Assembly: GCA_019136515.1 (NCBI GenBank)
Contig: JAGVUB010000098.1
Coordinates: forward strand, 1-41,197
Direction of reading: 5' to 3'
From: Verrucomicrobiota bacterium
GTDB taxonomy: Bacteria > Verrucomicrobiota > Verrucomicrobiia > Opitutales > Opitutaceae
DNA length: 41,197 nt
The position numbers were made by a program, and so were the translations under genes. Position 1 is the first letter of the stretch. Each line of letters begins with the position of its first letter. Shown one piece after another: positions 23,087 to 31,690 of the stretch. A model generated the notes under the pieces. That model saw only the letters and a program-made list of their open reading frames with translations, did not search any database and was not told the origin of the DNA.

Positions 23087-24549
23087 ATGAGTACCCCCCA
23101 AGGGACCCTCCAACCCAAACCGCGGCTCAGAGTTTCCACGAAGGCCAAGACCTTCGTCCTCGACACGAACGTGCTCCAAGTTCGACGACAACAACCTCGT
23201 CATCCCCGTCGAGGTGCTCGAGGAACTCGACGCCATCAAATCGGAGCAGTCCACCGAGCGCGGCCGCAATGCCCGCACCGTGCACCGCATCCTGTCACAG
23301 CTTCTGCCCGACAGCCGGGCGATGCTCGAGGGCGTGGATCTGCCCACCGGCGGCACGCTTTCGGTCATCATCAACCGCTACCTGCTCGACGGCGAAAACT
23401 CGCCGACCATCCAGCGGTTCAAGTCGGTGCTTCCCGACCTGCTGAAGAAGGACAACCGCATCATCGCGTGCGCCCTCTTCGTGAAGGACACGTTCCCGCC
23501 GCCGACGATCCTGGTGACGAAGGACGTCAACGTCGCGCTGAAGGCGCGCGCCGTCGGATTGGAGGCGCAGGACTACCTGAATGACAAGGTGCCGGTCGAC
23601 GACGAGGATCTCGGCTACCACACGATTCCGCTCTCGATCTACGAGATGCAGCGTTTCGCCTCCGAGGGGCAGATCGAGTTCGAGGGCGAGGGGCTGAAGA
23701 ACCTCCTCCTCAACGACTACGTCCTTCTCAAGACCCCCGAGGGCAAGACCATGCCCGGTCGCCACCTGGGCGCCGGGGTCGTGCGCCGCCTCCGGATTCC
23801 CGACCACGTGTCGGCGCCCGGCGGCATCCCGATCCGCCCGCGCAACCTCGAGCAGCAGTTCTTCATGGACGCGCTGCTCGACGACTCGATCTCGCTTGTG
23901 ACCTGCTACGGCAAGGCGGGCACGGGCAAGCGACGAGGCCAACCGCTACGACGGCGTCTCGATCTCCCGCCCGGTCATCGCGCTGGGCAAGGACATCGGC
24001 TTCCTGCCCGGCACGATCGACGAGAAGATGAAGCCGTGGTTGCAGCCTTATTACGACGCGCTCGAGGTGCTGATCCCGACCAAGCCGCAGAAGGAGCCGC
24101 AGTTCGCCGCCAAGAAGGTGGGCAAGAAGATGCGCAAGGAGGCGACCTTCGCCGCGCCGGGGGTGATCCCGGTCGCCGCCGGCGGCGGTGCCAACACCTC
24201 CCTCGCGCCGCTCAAGCCTTACGAGCGGCTCCTGCGCTCCGGCGTGGTCGAGATCGAGGCGCTCTGCTTCATCCGCGGCCGCTCGATCGCGCGGCGGTTC
24301 TTCATCCTCGACGAGGCGCAGCAGCTCACGCCGCACGAGGTGAAGACGATCATCACCCGCATCTCCGAGGGCTCGAAGATCGTGCTCATCGGCGACCCGG
24401 CGCAGATCGACAACCCGTACGTCGATTCCCGCAGCAACGGCCTGGTCTACTGTCGCAACAAGATGCGCGGCCACGCGCTCGCCGCCCACGTGAAGCTCTC
24501 GAAGGGCGAACGCTCCAAGCTCGCCGAACTCGCCGCGGACCTGCTCTGA
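23087..24549 (+). pseudogene. PhoH-family ATPase with N-terminal PIN domain (YlaK type), broken by two short internal deletions
   Basis: Starts MSTPQGTLQPKPRLRVSTKA, then KTFVLDTNVL, in one frame (23087-23177). It resumes as KFDDNNLVIPVEVLEELDAI in a second frame (23178-23930) and as DEANRYDGVSISRPVIALGK, then DIGFLPG, in a third (23932-24549). At the first join the PIN-domain 'LHDPxAIF' segment (about 8 residues) is absent. At the second, everything after KAGTGK, including the Walker A Thr and following helix (about 12-14 residues), is gone. The rest, including Walker B FFILDEAQQLTPHE and LIGDPAQID, is well conserved. If real, the protein is dead; if error, the gene is a normal PhoH/YlaK RNA-associated ATPase of about 510 residues. 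Confidence 0.85.
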
Positions 24550-24571
24550 GGCGCGATCATGTTGTCCGCGA

Positions 24572-24594
24572 GTAGGTCCAGTCTCTGACGGGAC
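24572..24594 (+). repeat. GTAG-headed REP-like hairpin
   Basis: GTAG (24572-24575) leads into GTCCAGTC, TCT loop, GACGGGAC; the stem has one A/G mismatch. It lies 23 bases after the PhoH stop codon. Confidence 0.5.
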
Positions 24595-24635
24595 GCCGGA
24601 GTACGTGAGCCGGCGGTCACGGCTGAAGTCGGAGA

Positions 24636-24656
24636 GGTCCGGTCGGAGACCGGACC
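24636..24656. repeat. Perfect hairpin related to the preceding REP
   Basis: GGTCCGGTC (24636-24644), GGA loop, GACCGGACC (24648-24656). The stem core GTCC-GTC/GAC-GGAC is shared with 24572-24594, but the head here is GGAGA instead of GTAG. Confidence 0.5.
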
Positions 24657-24860
24657 CACGGGGAGAGCATGCCGGCCGGTGGTTTCACCAACGGTGACCG
24701 GAGGTTCGTTCGTGGATTTGCGGCAACTGCATGATCACGCCTGAGCGGCCGGGGTGACCGGCCTCCCGGGCCGTGGCGGTTCGGCCTCTACCGATGCTTG
24801 CGCTGGGGCGGCCCCGTCGTCTTCTGTCGGGCGCGACGCCCCGCCGGGGCGCGTGCCACC

Positions 24861-27455
24861 ATGAGCTCGAAACCCGCCGCCGCCGGTCCGGCCTTCTGCA
24901 AACACTGTGGCACCGCGCTCACGCCGACCGAGGGGCACCCGGAATTCTGCAGTCCGGGCTGTGCGGCGGTGCATGCGCAGATCGTACGCGAGGGGTTGGA
25001 GCGGTTCTACGCGCTGAAGGACCGGGCGGTGACGCCGGCGGGCAGCGGGGTGTTCCAACCGCGCGACTACGCTTGGCTGGCGGAGGCGGCCGCGGCAGCG
25101 GAGGACGGCGCGCCGAAGGCGGCCGAGCTGATCCTCGACGTGCAGGGGATCTCGTGCGTGGGGTGCGTGTGGCTGATCGAGCGGTTGTTCCGGCGCCGGG
25201 CCGGCGCGGTGCGCATCGAGATCAACGCCACGCTGGGCCGGTTGTACTGGCGCTGGGAGCCGGGGCGGTTCGACGCGGTGGGCTTCGCGCGCGAGCTGCA
25301 GGCCTTCGGGTATCTGGTGGGGCCGGCCGGGGAGAAACCGGGCGCGGCGGCCGCGCAGGGGCTGCGCCTGCGACTGGGCCTCGCGGCGGCGTTCGCGATG
25401 AACACGATGATCTTCGCCCTGCCCGCGTATCTGGGCCTGGAGCGGACCTCGGAGTTCCGCCCGGTCTTCGAGGCGTTGCAGGCGGCGTTCGCCACGGCGG
25501 GGCTGCTGACCGGCGGGGGCTATTTCGCGCAGCGGGCGCTGGCGGCGCTGCGCCATGGCATCGTCAACCTCGACGTGCCGATCACGCTCGGGCTGCTCAT
25601 CGGCTACGCCGGCTCGCTGCTCGGCTGGCTCGGCGGGCACGAGCACCTCGTGTACTTCGATTTCGTCGCGGTGTTCAGTTTTCTGATGCTGCTGGGCCGG
25701 TGGACGCAGGAGACCGCGATCGAGCGCAACCGGCTCCAGCTGCTCTCGCTCACCCGCGAGCCGGCGGAGGTGCTCATGGAAACCGGAGAACGGAGCGCGG
25801 AAACCGGAAACAGGGAACGGGAAGTCGGGAACGGGAAGATTCCATCGCCGGAGGTCGGCAGTGCGCCATCTCCGGTTTCCGCCTTCCGCGCTCCGGTCTC
25901 CGCGGTGCGGCGCGGCGCGGTCTTCCGGCTGCGGGCCGGGCAGGTCGTGCCGGTGGCGGCGCGGCTGCTCGACGAGGCGGCGACTGTCACGACCGAATGG
26001 ATCAACGGCGAGCCGGAGGCGCGCGAGGTCGCGGTGGGCCAGACGATTCCGGCCGGCGCGACCAGCGCAAGCCTGCACGAGCTGCGGCTTGAGGCGCTGG
26101 AGGACTGGGCGGATTCGGCGCTGGCGCGGCTGCTGGCGACGAGCGGGGCGCAGGGTTTCCGCCACGAACTGGCCGAGCGGATTGTCCGACACTATCTCGG
26201 GGCGATTCTTGTGCTGGCGGCGCTCGGCGGTGCGGGCTGGTGGTGGCTGGGCGGTGACGGGCTGAAGGCGTTGCACGTGACGATCGCTGTGCTCGTCGCC
26301 TCATGTCCGTGCGGCATCGGCGTGGCGTTTCCGCTGGTCGAGGAGCTCGCGGTGGCGGCGATGCGGCGGCAGGGCGTGTTTGTGCGCGAGCTGTCGCTGT
26401 TTGTGCGGCTGCGCCGAGTGCGGCAGGTGATCTTCGACAAGACCGGCACGCTCACCCTTGAGACTCCGGTGCTGGCGAATCCGGCAGCGCTTTTTGCGCT
26501 GGAGCCGGCCGCGCGGCGCCGGCTTTGGCAACTGGTCGAGAACAACCCGCATCCGACGGCGCGGGCGGTGCAGGAGGCGCTGGCTTGGGAGAGCGGTGGG
26601 CGGTGGACGGTGGGCGGTGGACCGTTGGCGGGATCCGCAACCGGAGAGCGGAAAGCGGAGACCGGAAACCGGGAACCGGAGACCGACGACCGGAGACCGG
26701 ACACTGGAGACGGGGAACGCGGGACTCCGAATCCAGAGCCGGTCCAAATCGAGGAGATCGTCGGGCAGGGCGTGCGCTTGCACGCGGCCGATGGCGTGTG
26801 GGCCCTCGGCCGGCCGGAGTTCGCCAGTCCGCATTCCGCGATCGGCGATCCGCAATCCGGTGACGCCTGTTTCACGCACGATGGCCGGGTGCTGGCACGG
26901 TTGCACTTTATCGAGTCGGCGCGCAGCGATGCGTGCGTAGAGATCGCGGCGCTGCGACGCGAGGGTCGGGAGGTTTTCATCCTCAGCGGCGACCGGCCGG
27001 AGAAAGTTGCCGCCTTCGCGGCGGCGCTGGGTGTGCCGCCGGCGCAGGCGTTCGGTGGGCTCACTCCGGAGCAGAAACGCGACTGGGTGGTCGCCCACGA
27101 CACCCGCGACACGCTCATGCTCGGCGACGGGGCCAACGATAGCCTCGCCTTCGATGCCGCGTTTGCGCGCGGCACGCCGGTGATCCACCGCGGCATGCTC
27201 GAACGCAAATGCGACTTCTACTATCTCGGGCGCGGGCTGCGCGGCATCCGGCGGCTGTTCGCCGTGGCGGAAATCCGGCGGAGGACGATCCGCCGGGTGT
27301 TCGTCTTCGCGGTGTGCTACAACGGCGTCATCGTTTCGCTGGCGCTGGCCGGACTGGTGAACCCGCTCGTGGCGGCGGTGGCGATGCCGGTGAGTTCGTT
27401 GCTCAGTCTCGCGCTCGCCACGATCGGGATGCGCCGGGCGTGGCGGGCGGGCTGA
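24861..27455 (+). CDS. CcoI/FixI-like copper-transporting P1B ATPase with three repeat-derived insertions
   Basis: 864 residues from the ATG at 24861 (MSSKPAAAG); an earlier in-frame start adds no motif. N-terminal Cys cluster FCKHCGTALT and EFCSPGCAAVH is the PF12156 metal-binding domain; an HMA-like domain with GISCVGCVW follows at about 95. Then transmembrane helices, the transport motif SCPCGIGVAFPLVEEL, phosphorylation site DKTGTLT, NNPHPTARA (HP motif) and GDGANDSLAFDAAFARGTPV. This set marks the CcoI/FixI group, which delivers copper for assembly of cbb3-type oxidases; the oxidase genes are not in view. Odd feature: residues about 306-348, 578-628 and 655-668 are Glu/Arg/Thr/Gly-rich low-complexity segments translated from short repeats (see separate entries). 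They fall in the actuator and nucleotide-binding regions, outside all motifs. Confidence 0.9.
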   Translation: MSSKPAAAGPAFCKHCGTALTPTEGHPEFCSPGCAAVHAQIVREGLERFYALKDRAVTPAGSGVFQPRDYAWLAEAAAAAEDGAPKAAELILDVQGISCVGCVWLIERLFRRRAGAVRIEINATLGRLYWRWEPGRFDAVGFARELQAFGYLVGPAGEKPGAAAAQGLRLRLGLAAAFAMNTMIFALPAYLGLERTSEFRPVFEALQAAFATAGLLTGGGYFAQRALAALRHGIVNLDVPITLGLLIGYAGSLLGWLGGHEHLVYFDFVAVFSFLMLLGRWTQETAIERNRLQLLSLTREPAEVLMETGERSAETGNREREVGNGKIPSPEVGSAPSPVSAFRAPVSAVRRGAVFRLRAGQVVPVAARLLDEAATVTTEWINGEPEAREVAVGQTIPAGATSASLHELRLEALEDWADSALARLLATSGAQGFRHELAERIVRHYLGAILVLAALGGAGWWWLGGDGLKALHVTIAVLVASCPCGIGVAFPLVEELAVAAMRRQGVFVRELSLFVRLRRVRQVIFDKTGTLTLETPVLANPAALFALEPAARRRLWQLVENNPHPTARAVQEALAWESGGRWTVGGGPLAGSATGERKAETGNREPETDDRRPDTGDGERGTPNPEPVQIEEIVGQGVRLHAADGVWALGRPEFASPHSAIGDPQSGDACFTHDGRVLARLHFIESARSDACVEIAALRREGREVFILSGDRPEKVAAFAAALGVPPAQAFGGLTPEQKRDWVVAHDTRDTLMLGDGANDSLAFDAAFARGTPVIHRGMLERKCDFYYLGRGLRGIRRLFAVAEIRRRTIRRVFVFAVCYNGVIVSLALAGLVNPLVAAVAMPVSSLLSLALATIGMRRAWRAG
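25785..25901. repeat. Imperfect inverted repeat inside the copper ATPase gene (insertion 1)
   Basis: A 27-base arm at 25785-25811 (GGAGA, then CGGAGCGCGGAA, then GGAAAC) is matched by its complement at 25875-25901 with three mismatches; the 63-base spacer is made of GGGAACGGGAAG-like units. It is translated in frame as a low-complexity segment (METGERSAETGNREREVGNG and on). The repeat sequence, not the protein, appears to be the conserved element. Confidence 0.65.
26592..26745. repeat. GGAGACCGGAAACCGG-type repeat tract inside the copper ATPase gene (insertion 2)
   Basis: GTGGGCGGTGGACGGTGGGC-type units are followed by many short copies of CCGGAGACCGG/CGGAAACCGG. The stretch is in frame and yields a charged, repetitive loop (GERKAETGNREPETDDRRPD) in the nucleotide-binding domain between the HP motif and the GDGANDS hinge. 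Confidence 0.65.
26829..26860. repeat. Repeat fragment in the copper ATPase gene (insertion 3), inverted match to 20076-20123
   Basis: TCCGCATTCCGCGATC (26829-26844) and ATCCGCAATCCG (26849-26860) are exact reverse complements of parts of the intergenic tract at 20108-20123 and 20076-20087. In frame they encode SPHSAIGDPQSGD. Confidence 0.65.
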
Positions 27456-27552
27456 GCGGGAGAATCCCCGCGGCCGCGGGCACCCGGGGGCTGCCTGGGC
27501 GGTGCGGCGATGCGATTCTGTCGCCCCACCGGGTCGCCTTCGGGTTGGGCCG

Positions 27553-30500
27553 ATGCATTCCGGAGGAAGGATTTTCGTAGGTACACGTGGAACAAGCTTT
27601 GCCTCGACCGGAGTTCTTTTACCGTCGCGCGATGCCCCCCGAGTAATCCCCTTGGCACTATCGGCGATAGTGCTGGTCGGCGCCGCTGTGGCGGCCGCCG
27701 ATTTGCAGCCGTTTCGCATGCCGTGGGACGATGCGTCCCCGGGCATCACGAACTTGCAGAGCTGGCAACCGCAACCGGCGGGTGCGGCCGGCCGCGTCAC
27801 CGTGTCGGCCGACGGCCGGTATCAAGTGGGTAGCGCGCGCATTCGTTTCCTCGGGGTGAACGTCTCGGACGTCGCCGCTTTCCCGACCCATGCGCAGGCG
27901 GAGGCCCATGCCGCGCGGCTGGCGCGCTTCGGTTTCAACGCCGTGCGTTTCCACCACATGGATGCGAACTGGGCGCCGAACGAGGTGCTCATCGACTACG
28001 CCGGCGGCACCTCGCGCAATCTCTCGGCCGATCGGCTCGACCGGATGCACTACTTCATGGCGCAGCTCGCGGCGCGGGGCATCTACGCGGACATCAACCT
28101 GCTGGTCTCGCGCGGCTTCGTGGCCGGCGACGGCCTCGGCGCCGAGATCGTACAGATGGGGTGGAAGGACCAGCATATCCTCGGCTTCTTCAACGACACC
28201 GCACTGGCGTTGCAGCAGGAATACGCCACCAAGCTGCTCTCCGCGCCCAATCCCTACCGGGGAGGGCAGACGCTGGCCCGGGATCCGGCGGTGGCCTTTG
28301 TGGAGATCCTCAACGAGAACGGCCTGTTGCAGAAGTGGTACGAGGGCGTGCTCGACACGATGCCGGCCGTCTACCGCGGGCAACTGGCCGCGCGGTGGAA
28401 CACTTGGCTGGCGGGCCGGTACGCCGACACCGCCGCCCTGCTTGCCGCTTGGGGCGTGATCGACCAGCCGTTGCAGGCGAGCCTGTTGAGCAATGGCGAT
28501 TTCGCCTCCGGGCAGACCGGATGGAACACGGAGCGGCACGACACCGCCGCGGCAACCTTCACGACGACGACCGATTTCTCCGGGCAGCCGGCGATGCGCA
28601 TCAACGTGACGAGCGCCGGCTCGGCCGACTGGCATGTGCAGTTCAACCAGGGGGCCTTGGCGGTTTCCGCCGGCGGTGTGTACACGGTAAGCTTCTGGGC
28701 CAAGGCCAGCACCGCCGTGCCGGTGCGGGCAAGTGTCGCCCGCGCGTATGGCGATTACGGCACCATCGGTGGCGACGTGATGCCGACTTTGGGCACCGGC
28801 TGGAAGCGCTACACCTTCGTGGTTCAGGCCGCGGCGGCGGACACCAACGTGCGGCTCAACTTCAACGGCTTTGGCAACCGGCTCTGCTCCGTGTGGTTGG
28901 CCGATGTGAAGCTGCAGCCCGGCGGTACGATCGGCGGGCTGCCCCAGGGGGCGTCCCTGGAGGCCCGCACGGTTCCCGCGGTGGCCGCCACCGGCACCGC
29001 CACCACGGCGGCTGCGCGGCGGGACTGGACGCGGTTCCTGCTCGCGCTCGAGGTCGACTACTGGACCGCGATGCGTCGCCATATAAAGGAGACTATCGGC
29101 TTCGGCGGAATTGTGTGGGGCTCGATCGCGTCGAACAGCCCGCTCAACGCGCAGGCGGGACTCGATGCGATGGATTCCCATTCCTATTGGCAGCACCCAG
29201 TCTGGCCGGCGGGACTCGACTGGGACCCGGTGCAATGGACCGTGCAGAATCGCTCGATGGTCGATGACACGACGGGTGGCGTGGTGGGGGCGATCGCCAA
29301 CCAGCGGGTGAAAGGGCGGCCGCACAACGTGACCGAGTACCAACATCCCGCGCCGAACACCTACGGGTCGGAAGGACCGCTGCTGGCCGCGGCCTACGGG
29401 GCGCTGCAGGACTGGGACAGCATCTGGATGTTCGACTACCGGACCGGATCCTCCGAGTACACAACCGGGTTCTTCGACCATGGCGGACATCCCGGGAAGA
29501 TGGTGAACAACCTCCTTGCGGCCGCGCTGTTCCGGCGCGGCGATGTTGTTCCGGCGGTGAACGAGTACACGATGGCGCTCGCGCCCGAGACGGGCGTCGC
29601 CATCGCCGCCGAGCAGGGGAGTGCCTGGTCCGTGGGCGATGGATCCCACCTTGGCGTGCCGGCCTCGCTTGCGCTCGCCAGCCGGATCTCGCTCAGCATC
29701 GGTGGCGACGCCACGGGGCTGGCGGCTCCCCCCGCCGCGCCCGCCGGGCCGGTGATAATCTCGGATACGGGGGAGCTCCGCTGGGACAACTCGCTTCCAG
29801 CGCAGGGCGTGGTGACGGTCGACACGGCACGCACCAAGGCGGTCGTGGGCCATGTCGCCGGCCGCACCTGGGATCTTGGCGGTGTGACCATCGCCCCAGG
29901 CGCCACGCGGCAGGACTGGTGCACGATCGGGCTCACCGTGCTGGACGGAGGCGCAATCGGCGGTGGTGCGGGCGCGCGGGGTGTGGTTGTCACCACCGGC
30001 GATCTCGCCAACACCGGCATGGTCTGGAAGGATTCAACCCGGACCTCCGTGGGCGCCAACTGGGGCACCGCGCCGACGCTGGTCGAAGTGATTCCGGCCA
30101 CGATCACGTTGCCGGTTTCCCCGGCGCGGGTGAGCGCTTGGGCGCTCGATGCGCGTGGCCAGCGCACGACGGCGCTAGTGGTGGGCGATGCCGGCGGCAA
30201 GGCCCAGCTCTCGCTCGGACAGAATGGCGCCACGGTGTGGTACGAGTTCCAGATCGCGGCGGTGGCGCCGCCGACGATCACCACCCCGCCGGCCGATGCG
30301 ACCATACCGCTCGGTGGCGTGGTGTCGTTGACCGTGGAGACCAGTGGCGCGACGCCGCTGACCTTCCAGTGGTATCGCGGCGAAACCGGGGATGTCTCCC
30401 AACCGGTCGCAGGTGCGACCGGGGCGAGCTACACCACGCAGGCACTGGATGCGTGGAGTCGCTACTGGGTGCGCGTCGCCAACGATGGCGGGCAAGCCGA

Positions 30501-30936
30501 CAGTCGCACCGTGCTGGTGAAGGTCACGGGCGGGACGATGACGCTCGCCGACTGGACCAGCCAGGACGGGGTGGCGCCGGCGCAACGCGGAGCACTGGAT
30601 ACACCGGCGGGGGACGGAGTCACGAACCTCCTGAAGTACGCCCTTGGCGTCGCCCCGTTGGGGAGCGCGCAGGCGCGCCTCCCGGTGGCGACGGTCTTCG
30701 AGACCGGTGGCGGTTCACCGGCCCTCGCGCTCGTCTTCACCCAGAACACCGGGGCGCAGGGAATCCGGTTTCTGCTGGAGGTCTCGTCGGACCTCGCGAC
30801 TTGGAGCGTGGTCGACCACGTGAGCGAGGTTCTGTCGGAGAACCCCGATGGCACGCGGTTGGTGCGTATGCGCGAGGTCAATCCGCCGGCGGCGGCATGG
30901 CGGTTCGCGCGCCTACGGGTTGAGGCGACCCCCTGA
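27553..30936 (+). CDS. Exported glycoside hydrolase (clan GH-A, GH5-like) with CBM, Ig-like and TSP3-like C-terminal modules
   Basis: From the ATG at 27553 the protein has 1127 residues, but its signal peptide (VIPLALSAIVLVGAAVAAAD) starts only at about residue 35. The natural start is probably the ATG at 27632, one base out of frame (see C-tract entry). The mature N-terminal half is a TIM-barrel-like glycosidase: FLGVNVSDVAAFP, LARFGFNAVRFHHMD and FVEILNENG with Glu255 the likely acid/base. A CBM4/9-like insert (LLSNGDFASGQTGWN to VYTVSFWAKAS) follows, then SNSPLNAQAGLDAMDSHSYW and NVTEYQHP (candidate nucleophile Glu) and WDSIWMFDYR. An Ig-like domain (PLTFQWYRGETG, YWVRVANDGG) and a C-terminal GDGVTNLLKYALG / LEVSSDLATW module finish it. 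The substrate is probably a plant or algal polysaccharide; the linkage is not predictable. Confidence 0.82.
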   Translation: MHSGGRIFVGTRGTSFASTGVLLPSRDAPRVIPLALSAIVLVGAAVAAADLQPFRMPWDDASPGITNLQSWQPQPAGAAGRVTVSADGRYQVGSARIRFLGVNVSDVAAFPTHAQAEAHAARLARFGFNAVRFHHMDANWAPNEVLIDYAGGTSRNLSADRLDRMHYFMAQLAARGIYADINLLVSRGFVAGDGLGAEIVQMGWKDQHILGFFNDTALALQQEYATKLLSAPNPYRGGQTLARDPAVAFVEILNENGLLQKWYEGVLDTMPAVYRGQLAARWNTWLAGRYADTAALLAAWGVIDQPLQASLLSNGDFASGQTGWNTERHDTAAATFTTTTDFSGQPAMRINVTSAGSADWHVQFNQGALAVSAGGVYTVSFWAKASTAVPVRASVARAYGDYGTIGGDVMPTLGTGWKRYTFVVQAAAADTNVRLNFNGFGNRLCSVWLADVKLQPGGTIGGLPQGASLEARTVPAVAATGTATTAAARRDWTRFLLALEVDYWTAMRRHIKETIGFGGIVWGSIASNSPLNAQAGLDAMDSHSYWQHPVWPAGLDWDPVQWTVQNRSMVDDTTGGVVGAIANQRVKGRPHNVTEYQHPAPNTYGSEGPLLAAAYGALQDWDSIWMFDYRTGSSEYTTGFFDHGGHPGKMVNNLLAAALFRRGDVVPAVNEYTMALAPETGVAIAAEQGSAWSVGDGSHLGVPASLALASRISLSIGGDATGLAAPPAAPAGPVIISDTGELRWDNSLPAQGVVTVDTARTKAVVGHVAGRTWDLGGVTIAPGATRQDWCTIGLTVLDGGAIGGGAGARGVVVTTGDLANTGMVWKDSTRTSVGANWGTAPTLVEVIPATITLPVSPARVSAWALDARGQRTTALVVGDAGGKAQLSLGQNGATVWYEFQIAAVAPPTITTPPADATIPLGGVVSLTVETSGATPLTFQWYRGETGDVSQPVAGATGASYTTQALDAWSRYWVRVANDGGQADSRTVLVKVTGGTMTLADWTSQDGVAPAQRGALDTPAGDGVTNLLKYALGVAPLGSAQARLPVATVFETGGGSPALALVFTQNTGAQGIRFLLEVSSDLATWSVVDHVSEVLSENPDGTRLVRMREVNPPAAAWRFARLRVEATP
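27632..27640 (+). promoter_or_regulatory. ATG followed by a C6 tract at the start of the glycosidase signal peptide
   Basis: ATG (27632-27634) then CCCCCC (27635-27640) then GAGTAA: as written this ATG reads only MPPE and stops. With seven C it would read MPPRVIPLALSAIVLVGAAV, a complete signal peptide joined to the glycosidase. So one base in a homopolymer decides whether the start is in frame. Confidence 0.5.
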
Positions 30937-30980
30937 GCCTCCCTCGGGCAGGACGGTGACGTGCTTCTGGCTCCGGCGGG

Positions 30981-31427
30981 TCAACGGCCCGGCCGGGGCG
31001 AGGGCATGATGACCACCGGGCAGGTCGCGCGATGCAGGATGCCGTGGGTGGTGCTGCCGGCGAGCAACTCGTAGAGCGCGCCATGCCCATGGGATCCCAT
31101 CACGATGAAGGCGGCAGGGAGGTTGCGCGCCTCCTCCAGGATCACCGTGACGGCGTGCCCTTGGGTTAGCTTGGTCGTGCAGGAGATCCCCCTTGCCTCG
31201 AGCAGTCGGGCGAGTTCCCCGAGTTTGCGCAGTGCTTGCCCTTGGGCGAACTCGATCTCTTGGGCGAAGGATTCGACGGGCATGTCGTAGGTGACGACGT
31301 TCACCGGCGGGGCGACCACATGGAAAAGCTCGACGGTGCCTCCGAGGGCTTGGGCGAGTTCGCCCGCCTGTTCGACCACCCGCGTTGTGACACCGGAAAA
31401 ATCGACCGGGGTAAGGATCGTTTTCAT
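30981..31427 (-). CDS. Universal stress protein (UspA family)
   Basis: 148 residues, single Usp domain. MKTILTPVDFSGVTTRVVEQ is the family start, with Asp9 at the nucleotide site; the end has the ATP-binding motif G-x2-G-x9-G-S/T as GSHGHGALYELLAGSTTHG, and ATCPVVIMP is the last strand. ATP-binding Usp proteins act in the cytosol as stress or energy sensors. It is divergent from the receiver/kinase gene at 31691, separated by a 263-base gap with no clear operator. Confidence 0.95.
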   Translation of the reverse strand: MKTILTPVDFSGVTTRVVEQAGELAQALGGTVELFHVVAPPVNVVTYDMPVESFAQEIEFAQGQALRKLGELARLLEARGISCTTKLTQGHAVTVILEEARNLPAAFIVMGSHGHGALYELLAGSTTHGILHRATCPVVIMPSPRPGR

Positions 31428-31690
31428 GCCGGAACGATATGGCCCCGAGCTGGTTCTCGCAACCGGAGAGCGGATTCGGCGTGGCGCCCGCAGCTCCGGG
31501 GCCTAGGGGGCGTTTGGCCGAAGGTTGCTGGGCGCGGCGTCGTGGCCGTGGGGCGGAACTCGAGAGCTGGTCGTGCGGTACCATCGGTGTTGAGACTTAT
31601 TTCTCCGGGATTTTTGTTTCCGCCCACCGTTCCGCCTGCGTACCTTCCGGCGAACCTCCGCGCCGGACACCCGCGCCGCTCCTCCCTCCG

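Larger units (their letters stand above)
24550..24860. other. Intergenic region with two REP-like hairpins
   Basis: 311 bases without a credible gene. The first third carries two related hairpins (24572-24594, 24636-24656). The last 130 bases are GC-rich and open in the frame of the next gene but lack motifs; the ATPase start was placed at 24861. No promoter stands out. Confidence 0.4.

Noticed and set aside
27587..27646. Leader peptide starting at GTG 27587 after GGAGGAAGG
   Set aside because: It would be 19 residues and end at the TAA just behind the C6 tract; the frame is better explained by the one-base offset of the glycosidase start.
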